Part shown: piece by piece, positions 57,348-64,000 of the stretch
Layout: each line of letters begins with the position of its first letter
Position numbering within the stretch: position 1 is the stretch's first letter
From: Hypoxylon rubiginosum
Lineage: Eukaryota; Ascomycota; Sordariomycetes; Xylariales; Hypoxylaceae
Assembly (NCBI GenBank): GCA_902806565.1
Contig: CADCXA010000059.1
Coordinates: 62,001-126,000, forward strand
DNA: 64,000 nt
Reading direction: 5' to 3'
Made by a program: the position numbers and the translations under genes
The notes under the pieces: generated by a model
What the model was told of the DNA's origin: nothing
Databases searched by the model: none
The model's input: the letters and a program-made list of their open reading frames with translations, nothing else

Positions 57348-59288
57348 TTATATCTTTACGCTCCAAACACCTCGGCCGCCACTGACGCCGAGCCAGTCAC
57401 CAACGCCATCGCTGTTAGGGAGCGGGGGAGCCCAGCCAAGGTTGCCGACTTCGTAGTCGCATTGCCAGCTAGCGACCGGGTTGAGGTGCTTATCTGCTGA
57501 TCCGGTACCATTGGAGCCCGAGCCTGTACTGGGAGTGCTGTTCATGAGATCCCACAGCAAAACTTGGCAATCGTCCCCTCCAGATGCCAGCAGCCCTCTC
57601 CTCCCGGGCGACCATTCCACCGAGCTTACGGATCCGCCATGACCTCGCAGCTCAAGCAACGCCTGGCCCGGCTGTCGCACATCGAGTATGCGGATGACAT
57701 TCGAGTCTTGCGCGAACGTAGCTAACAACTGAGTATCATGGGGAGAGGTTGCCAGCCGCAGTAAAGGTGGCGCATGTGACATGGTTTGCTGGGCTAGGGT
57801 AGGGCTTATCCTTCCACCATTCGCATCTATTGGAACCTGTCAGTGGGTACTAGTTACTGGGGTGGATATCAGAAATATCATACCTCGATCGTCCTTGGCA
57901 GTTGGCTCATAGATAATGGTACTATGCTCCAGGCTACGAAGATCAAACATCCGTACGCTTCCGTCTTGTCCACAGCTGACGAACACGTCCACACTATTGG
58001 CACAAAATCGAACATCGTACACTTCCTTATCGTGAGCAATCAGCTGCGTCTTGGCCGTGAGGGACGGGATATCCCAAATCGTGCACGTCGTATCGATGCT
58101 CGAGGTGATGATTAGGCTTGGTGAAACGGTGTTCCAATCCAGCGACGTGAGAGGTGCCGTATGGTCCGGCGTCTTCGAATTGGATAGCAGCGCCAATGGC
58201 GTCAGTTTTGTTATGGGCGCACCCAGACTAGACTTGTTTATATTATTCGAGTGCGCGGTCTGCGCATCCGATGGTAGAGACCACAGTCGAAGATGGTCAC
58301 CCGAAGTAGCTAAGAGGTCGGTAGACTGTTTTTGTGACGACGGAGGCTCCCACAGGAGGCGCGTCACGGGGTACGAATGCGTTGCTTCCGCAATCCTGGT
58401 AAACTCCATGCTATACTTGGAAGAACCGGGGGTATATAAATCAGAAGGGGTATTGACGACTTGGGAATCGAGAATTTGTATCTGTGAGTCCATTGCCGGT
58501 TAGTAATGATACGACGCTGAGATCGGGTATAAATACGAGCGTACAAAGTTGTGTCCGTCTTCTAGGTAGCTCCCGATAGCCACCTTGCCGGCTCCTCTAC
58601 CCTGGGTCGGCCACTTGCACCAGTCGAATGCGTAAAGTGCCCACGGGGCCAGGTAATTGCTCGTGGACGGTTGAGTATTGACGAGCTCGTATCCGAGAGT
58701 ACCCGACGGGCCGCCGTCGGACAAGCTGGAGTCGGCTCGCGGCCTGATGTCTGCGAGGCCGAGTGGCGTATTGGAAATGTTTCGCTGGGAGCCGGTACCA
58801 TACTTGGGATCTTGCGGCGACATGTATTGGGACGGGCCACCGCCAGATCCTCCAGGCGTGGTAGGGGTGTACGGGGAGTAAGACGTAGAGGGCGTGTCGA
58901 AGGGCGCGGCGGGACTAGAACGGGAGTAGGCGTGCGACGACAGACTCAAGGTCGGCGGCTTCGACGGCGAGGCGTACTCGCTCGGAGAGTGCTGTATCGA
59001 CATGGTGGGCAAGGTGGGTGCGGTATTAGCACTCATAACGGACGGACGGCCGGGACCCAATCCTCCAGGCTGCAGAACGTTAGGCACGCCCGAGTTTTGG
59101 TAAGGCGGGTTCACAGGTTGCGATGCGGGTTGTTCGAGCTTGATGTGCGGGCCGGAGGCGGTGGTGAAGTCTCGCGGGGATATTTGTCCGCTGTGGCTCA
59201 TGGTGGGAGAAATATGGAGTTCGTCGTGCTGAGAGCCATAGGTATTAGTTCGTCTCGGGGCGGCTCCGTACTGGCCTGGCTGGTTCAT
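57348..59288 (-). CDS. WD40-repeat protein, WDR68/DCAF7-like, three exons
   Basis: complement(57348..57826, 57884..58481, 58545..59288), 606 aa. Exon 1 encodes about 200 residues of Pro/Ser/Gln-rich low-complexity sequence, then LAPWALYAFDWCKWP and KVAIGSYLEDGHNF. A 63-bp intron joins this to IQILDSQVV, and a 57-bp intron joins AKDDR to DANGGRISPTLAQQT. WD repeats include APLTSLDWNTVSPSLIITSS, IDTTCTIWDIPS, VFVSCGQDGSVRMFDLRSLE, SNVIRILDVRQPG, SVSSVEWSPGRRGLLASGGD and DCQVLLWDL. The order APW-YAFDW...VSCGQDGSVRMFDLR...LATFAQDSN fits the WDR68/DCAF7/TTG1 family, scaffolds for DYRK kinases and ubiquitin ligases. The long N-terminal extension is absent from animal homologues. It is co-directional with SPT5. 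Confidence 0.9.
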
Positions 59289-61484
59289 GTTGGATCCGCT
59301 AGCAGTCGCGATGAGGATGCGATACGGGCGGGTCGACCGCTAGGTGCTAGCTCAGGTAACGAAGGAGTGCGAGGAGTGCGAGCAGGATGGGGATGGCGAT
59401 GGCTTCGAGGGGAGGGAAGAGGAAGGGACAAAAGGGAGAGGTTTCTCGACTTATCGACGTTGACGTCGATGTCGCTGATGAGGTGGACGTCGCAAGCGGC
59501 GTAATAAAAAAAAGGCGACGCAGTCAAAAGTTGGATATGCCCCTGCAGAATTCGCGACGTCGGGCGGGAGGATCTGTGGTTGGGCTCTGCGGCTGTTGCT
59601 TTCGGTGGCTCCCTACCTAAACCTCTATGCTAGGTATTCTGGTTATTGTATTGTACAATACAAGATTGTAAACCGTACTAGGTTCCTGTTCCTGATATGT
59701 ACCTATCGCTATAACATACCTAAGCTATAGCAGTACTGATATTGGTGCTGACGATGTCGATTATGATTATGATGACCAGCCCAGATCAGATCCAGTCGCC
59801 AGCTGACAGGAATTAGAATTGGCACTTCTAACCAAGTTCTCTCTGATTGCCTCCATTAACTGCGTGTGCTGAACTGCACGTGCTGGAAAAGAATTGGAAA
59901 TTAATGCTCTGGAAGTTCAATGTTCTGGCGAGGATTGAATAGCGCACGTAGGTACCTACGGTATCGAGCTGTGGAGATGGTTAGGCGGTTTAGATTGGGC
60001 AGGATAGGTGGTAATTGTACTTGGTACCCCTCTGTAGGTCTTGTTTTCCCCCTCATTGGCCGGGTTCCGTCTCACCCTCGCTTTGTTACCGCGGTCGAGG
60101 TTCCTTACCTCCTATCAGGTATCAACTTCTCTTTATTTCATTAGTACTGCCACAATTTCACTGGCCAATCAGACACTTAGAATCGCCCCGCACTTTTTGA
60201 CCTTTTCCTTTGCGATTCTATCGCTCCAAGTCTGGGAATAATGCAAATATGATAGAAAGGTCACGCAAAACGAGCTCTATCAGACCATACTAATTATTAA
60301 TCTTTTTAAGAGGTAGTGGAAAAGATTAATTGATTTTACGAAGAATTCAAAGGACGTGCGTCGAGGTGTGGCTAGCCAATCAGAGCCTTCAAAAGCTCAG
60401 ACTCATCTGTGGCGTAAAGGAAGCTCGGTGAAATCCCCCCCCCCCCCCCTTTTCCCGGCCGAAGGACGGGTCACGCAGCTAGTCTATCTATATGTGCCTA
60501 GGTAGGTAGGTTCGTATACGAGATATTGAAAGGGATAAGTCAATCTTTGAAAGCTTTGTTAAAAATTGATTTAATTTAGGTATTTTCTTGAAGAGAATAC
60601 GTATGGTGACATATTGAAGGATTTAAAGGTTTGGGAATTGTCGAGGCCAATGGCAAAGGGCAAAAGAATCGTCTGAGCCATTACTTGCATGTGGTAAAAC
60701 AAACCAAATATCCTCCTACATTCTAAACTCAAATACCTACCCCTTATGTATGTACTCTTGTGAGATGCCTACCTGATATTTTCTAAATGGCCATGAAATC
60801 TCTTGCTATTGATGTCCGTAGTTTTTATCTTTTTTATTTATTTATAGAGGCCCTCTACCTCCGAATGCCTGAGTGCCCAGGCTGTTCATCCATGTAGATT
60901 TGGCTAAGAGAGATGGCCCTAAAAGAAATGCTCCGACAACTCCCTTACTGCCAGCTGCCGAGCTTGCGCTCCACTCGCAACCTCAAAACATTAATAATAA
61001 TGGTGGAGTTTGGGGCTTCTTCTAGCCAACCTCACTAGAAATTAGCACATGCATCAACTACCACAAGGGCACTCCGGCGCTACATAGTAAGGTATGAGTG
61101 ACATCTCTCTACCTACTGCCCTACATGCAGGTAGATATTTTATAATCACCTGCATAATAGCGCCTCTCATTCTTTCTTGTATAGTCTTACTTCTACTCTA
61201 CCAATACTACCCAAGATACCAGAAACAGCCTATTCCTTCAGGTCTCCGGATCTCATCAATTCGAGCAGGATAAAAGAATTACCTCAGACCCCTTCCAAGC
61301 TCGTCACGCCACCGGCATCCTACGAAGAACCATCATTAGCACGAAAGACATCTACGGAATAGAAAGTTCGAACATTCATGTCTATATCCTCTCTGAACGC
61401 ATAAAAACACCATTCCTATACTACCGTTAACCCTCAACCCCCATTTCTGTCAAACCCTGCAACTGAATCGCCCAGTTCGACGTC
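59289..61484. other. Long intergenic stretch between divergent genes
   Basis: Shared upstream region of the WD40 gene (minus) and the PPAT gene (plus), with no recognisable gene. It includes the palindrome CGTAGGTACCTACGG near 59946, CCTAGGTAGGTAGG near 60498, CTACCTACTGCCCTACATGCAGGTAG near 61108, and a run of 14 C (60435-60448). Confidence 0.5.
60435..60448. repeat. Poly-C run (14)
   Basis: Homopolymer of 14 C followed by TTTTCCC; its length may be affected by sequencing error. Confidence 0.8.
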
Positions 61485-62729
61485 ATGCCACCACGTACCG
61501 CTGCAGCCGGAGATCATCTTCCCTCGCTCCTGTTATTGCCCCCGCCTCCGCATCCCGCAACCCGGCTTGCTCTCAACACCGCATATGAGCCTTCTCTCAG
61601 AGCCGCCATTTCAAGGCTCAAAGATGACAAAAGCGATATCGAGGAAGATGGGTCCGTGCTCATTGTCGCTCTCACATCATCTATTCTCACAGGCAGTTTC
61701 ATTCGACAAAAGACACTCTCCTGGCCCTACGTACAATCTATCCTAGCTGATATATACAGCATTATATCCGTCATTTGTGCTCAGCTATCTATTCCTACTG
61801 ATATTCATGCCGGCCCCGGGTCGGTAGATGTCCGTGTTGTTCTAGTCCATCATGACCCATCTAAGCCAGCCCTGGCGGATTCGAAGCCGGCAATAGAACC
61901 AAATAACACGGCCGTAGTCGAGCTCGCTACCTTTGCGGCCGCCTACCATCCCTGGAAATATATATTTCATCCAAATAACGAGCCCGGATATCAACTGCTC
62001 TCCACCTATCTCAAACTCTTCGAGGGTATTCAATCGTTGAGACAATCTCAGATAGTTGTCGTCGAGGGTGGGCTGGCAGTATCTGTTGCGCCGTTGGCCT
62101 CCCCACAGCTATCTCCTCAAACCACATCTCATTCCGTCGTGTGTTTAGGGGGCACGTTCGATCACCTACACCCTGGCCACAAACTGCTTCTGACCGCTGC
62201 CGCTCTGTTGCTGAAGGTACCCGAAAATGGCACGTCAAATCCGTGCCAGCTGGTCATCGGAATCACCGGCGATGAGTTATTAAAGAGGAAGAAGTATGCG
62301 GAACTCGTCCAGTCTTGGGACGAGCGAGCTGAGAATACTATCGAATTCTTATCTTCTATACTCGAGTTGTCCAAAGACGGCTGGAAAAAGCGCCAGTCTC
62401 CTCTGATCGAAAAGGGCAACGACTTCGTTGCCCGATTCCGAGACGGCACCATCGAGATTCACTGCGTGGTCATCCAAGATGCCTATGGTCCCACTATCAC
62501 GACTGAAGACATGGATGCTCTCGTCGTTTCTGGGGAGACGAGAGGTGGAGGAAATGCGGTGAATGATCGGCGGAAAGAACTCGGCTGGCGACGGCTAGAG
62601 ACGTTTGAGGTCGACGTCCTCGATGCCGAGGGGATAGTCCACAAGTCATCAGAGACGCAAGATTTTGCGTCCAAGATAAGCAGCACAGCTATTCGGAAGC
62701 TAAAGGCCGAATCCCAGTCTCGTATTTAG
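61485..62729 (+). CDS. Phosphopantetheine adenylyltransferase (coenzyme A synthesis, Cab4-like)
   Basis: A single exon of 414 aa starting at ATG 61485. The C-terminal half is a nucleotidyltransferase of the CoaD/Cab4 type: VVCLGGTFDHLHPGHKLLLT contains the HxGH motif (H229, H232), VIGITGDELLKRKKYAELVQ binds phosphopantetheine, DAYGPTITTEDMDALVVSGE is conserved, and KISSTAIRKL is the ISSTxIR signature that contacts ATP. The enzyme transfers AMP from ATP to 4'-phosphopantetheine, the fourth step of CoA synthesis, in the cytosol. The N-terminal 200 residues are the fungal extension (Pro-rich start, PYVQSILADIYSIISVIC), whose role is unclear. It should be an essential single-copy gene. Confidence 0.95.
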   Translation: MPPRTAAAGDHLPSLLLLPPPPHPATRLALNTAYEPSLRAAISRLKDDKSDIEEDGSVLIVALTSSILTGSFIRQKTLSWPYVQSILADIYSIISVICAQLSIPTDIHAGPGSVDVRVVLVHHDPSKPALADSKPAIEPNNTAVVELATFAAAYHPWKYIFHPNNEPGYQLLSTYLKLFEGIQSLRQSQIVVVEGGLAVSVAPLASPQLSPQTTSHSVVCLGGTFDHLHPGHKLLLTAAALLLKVPENGTSNPCQLVIGITGDELLKRKKYAELVQSWDERAENTIEFLSSILELSKDGWKKRQSPLIEKGNDFVARFRDGTIEIHCVVIQDAYGPTITTEDMDALVVSGETRGGGNAVNDRRKELGWRRLETFEVDVLDAEGIVHKSSETQDFASKISSTAIRKLKAESQSRI

Positions 62730-62789
62730 TCTAAAGGTCTACTTACTACCTATAGTCTTCATATTCAGAAATCGCCGACGGCATGCTAC

Positions 62790-63692
62790 CTACATGAATA
62801 GAGTCTGTCCCCCATCTATCAGAAGGTCCGAGCCGTTGAAATAGCTTCCAGCACGACTCGCAAGCATCACGACGGCTCCGCAGAGCTCATCTGGTTGGCC
62901 CATCCTTCCCAATGGGTGCCGACCCAGCCACATTTTTTTCGCCTCCTCTATACCGTCACCTTCATTCAGGATAGTATCCATATATCCGGGGGAAATACTA
63001 TTCACTCTGATTCCGTACCTTGCCCATTCTCCAGCTAGTGATTTCACCATAGACACCACTCCGGCTTTGGAAACGTTATAAGACACCTGGGGCTGGGGAA
63101 AGTTGACTCTATGTGCCGATATGCTAGCCACAAAAGTCATGCTTCCTCCGATGTCGCGTTCTATCATCGAACGGGCAACGGCACGGGCGACAAGGAAACC
63201 TCCGACCGTGTTAACGTTTATGACTCGGTTCCAATCCTTTGCCGACCAGTCGAGCGCATGCCCACAGGCAACCATGCCAGCAAAGCTCAACAGGATATTT
63301 ATGCTACCCAAGGACTTGAGTGTCTCGTCAACCGCAGCATTGACGCCATCCTCGTCTGTCACGTCGACCTTCAAAAATTGGACCTTGGCGCCAGGAAACT
63401 CGGACTTGAGTATGTCGACCTTGGCCTGACCTTCGGTTGGATTCATATCGAATATCATCAAGCCTTCAAGTCCATGTTCGAGAAGGGCCCTGGAGGCCGC
63501 GAAGCCGAGATCGCCGGCGCCTCCGGTGACAACGGCGTTGCCTCGTATGCGAAAACGCTCTTGAGCTCGAGTTTCTGCTGGGATCTCTCGAGATATGGGT
63601 GGAGGTGGGGCCGTTAGAGAGCCGGAGGAGGCATCTCCCAACGATATCTGGGGTAAGACCCTAGCCGTGAGATCCGATCTCTCAGTTGCCAT
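62790..63692 (-). CDS. Short-chain dehydrogenase/reductase (polyol-dehydrogenase-like)
   Basis: A single exon of 300 aa starting at ATG 63692. After about 50 N-terminal residues come AVVTGGAGDLGFAASRALLE (cofactor loop), MIFDMNP (acidic residue at the adenine ribose, suggesting NAD), VDVTDEDG, LLSFAGM (NAG variant SFAG) and the catalytic set in VASISAHRVNFPQPQVSYNVSKAG (S, Y, K). It ends RVNSISPGYMDT and SDLLIDGGQTLFM. This resembles fungal D-arabinitol, mannitol or sorbose reductases of the classical SDR family. The substrate cannot be fixed from sequence. It lies convergent to the PPAT gene with only 60 bp between stops. Confidence 0.9.
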   Translation of the reverse strand: MATERSDLTARVLPQISLGDASSGSLTAPPPPISREIPAETRAQERFRIRGNAVVTGGAGDLGFAASRALLEHGLEGLMIFDMNPTEGQAKVDILKSEFPGAKVQFLKVDVTDEDGVNAAVDETLKSLGSINILLSFAGMVACGHALDWSAKDWNRVINVNTVGGFLVARAVARSMIERDIGGSMTFVASISAHRVNFPQPQVSYNVSKAGVVSMVKSLAGEWARYGIRVNSISPGYMDTILNEGDGIEEAKKMWLGRHPLGRMGQPDELCGAVVMLASRAGSYFNGSDLLIDGGQTLFM

Positions 63693-64000
63693 CTTGGAGT
63701 ATTAAGAAGACAAAGACAAGTTTGATGAAAGTAACTCTCCATTGACGATTTCCCGAGCCAGCCCACGGCCTTTATAGTTACGTCGGAGAGATTGCGGGGT
63801 CTGCATTACAGCTAGCCGTGCAGCTCCTAGACTTACAGGATGGCATTTCTCCGCTCCGATCATCATCCTGTGATTTGCGACACCGGCACCACGATCCATT
63901 CTATCTTGACGCACGACCATTCGCAGTGCATTTTGACAACGAACCTTGGTCTGCAGAAGCCGATGCCGTAATTGTCGGAGCGACTACTGGGATTGGCTAT
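63693..64000. other. Upstream region of the SDR gene, up to the window edge
   Basis: 5' side of the minus-strand SDR, possibly shared with a divergent gene entering from the right edge. Confidence 0.4.
63839..64000 (+). CDS. Possible exon of an oxidoreductase (partial at right edge)
   Basis: A plus-strand frame is open from a CTTACAG acceptor-like site (63832-63838) to the window end. It reads HHDPFYLDARPFAVHFDNEP, then WSAEADAVIVGATTGIGY. The last part is a beta strand plus glycine loop (GATTGIG) as found at the NAD(P) site of SDRs or, less exactly, at the FAD site of monooxygenases. No start codon fits, so an upstream exon would be needed. Only 54 codons are visible, so this is tentative. 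Confidence 0.3.

Noticed and set aside
58671..59504. A 277-codon Arg/Gly-rich ORF opposite the WD40 gene
   Set aside because: Antisense shadow of the low-complexity N-terminal exon; composition fully explained by the real gene.

Overview
This window is nuclear DNA of a filamentous ascomycete (Pezizomycotina, most likely Sordariomycetes). The signs are genes on both strands with mostly one to four short GT...AG introns (about 55-180 bp), a Zn2Cys6 regulator, an EGH16/GAS1-type secreted protein, an AA9 polysaccharide monooxygenase, a fungal opsin with a CarX-type carotenoid oxygenase, and a 6 kb almost pure A+T block typical of repeat-induced point mutation (RIP). No rRNA, tRNA or CRISPR was seen. 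Exon structures were read by eye from splice signals, reading frame and family conservation.

Layout. 1-11.4 kb: the 3' part of an MDR oxidoreductase, a GH16 glucanase-like gene, a 3.9 kb gene-poor stretch, an EGH16/GAS1-like secreted protein, a second MDR reductase, a TMEM205-like membrane protein and an SDR. 12-16.5 kb: two divergently oriented, paralogous C2H2 zinc-finger genes, with two solo-LTR-like elements in inverted orientation, each carrying its own 5-bp target duplication. 16.8-28.8 kb: a secreted NUP-family protein, then the retinal pair: a proton-pump-type opsin (minus strand) and a CarX-like carotenoid oxygenase (plus strand), divergent and separated by the AT-rich block. 29.3-39.1 kb: an IKS1-type kinase, an NAD-dependent epimerase, an uncharacterised zinc-finger-like gene, a Zn2Cys6 factor and an uncharacterised gene. 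39.7-46.7 kb: a small Cys-rich ORF, an AA9 LPMO, a small secreted protein and an FMN-dependent luciferase-like monooxygenase. 49-64 kb: a fungal C2H2 protein, an uncharacterised gene, SPT5, a WDR68/DCAF7-like WD40 protein, phosphopantetheine adenylyltransferase, an SDR and a possible exon at the right edge.

Most notable observation: intron 2 of the AA9 LPMO (41378-41557) and the single intron of the unrelated luciferase-like monooxygenase (45672-45851) are both exactly 180 bp, both in phase 1 after a G, and about 84% identical along nearly their whole length. That is the signature of an introner-like element, an intron that multiplies through a genome. The other strong signals are the paired solo LTRs with target-site duplications, the RIP block in the shared upstream region of the opsin/carX pair, and an intergenic TAGGTA/TACCTA palindromic motif that recurs across the window.

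Functional links. The carX-type enzyme would make retinal for the opsin. The GH16, AA9, EGH16-like, NUP and small secreted proteins form a set likely to act outside the cell or at the cell surface, suggesting a plant-associated or saprotrophic lifestyle (inference). SPT5, PPAT, the kinase and the WD40 protein are conserved core genes at the right side.
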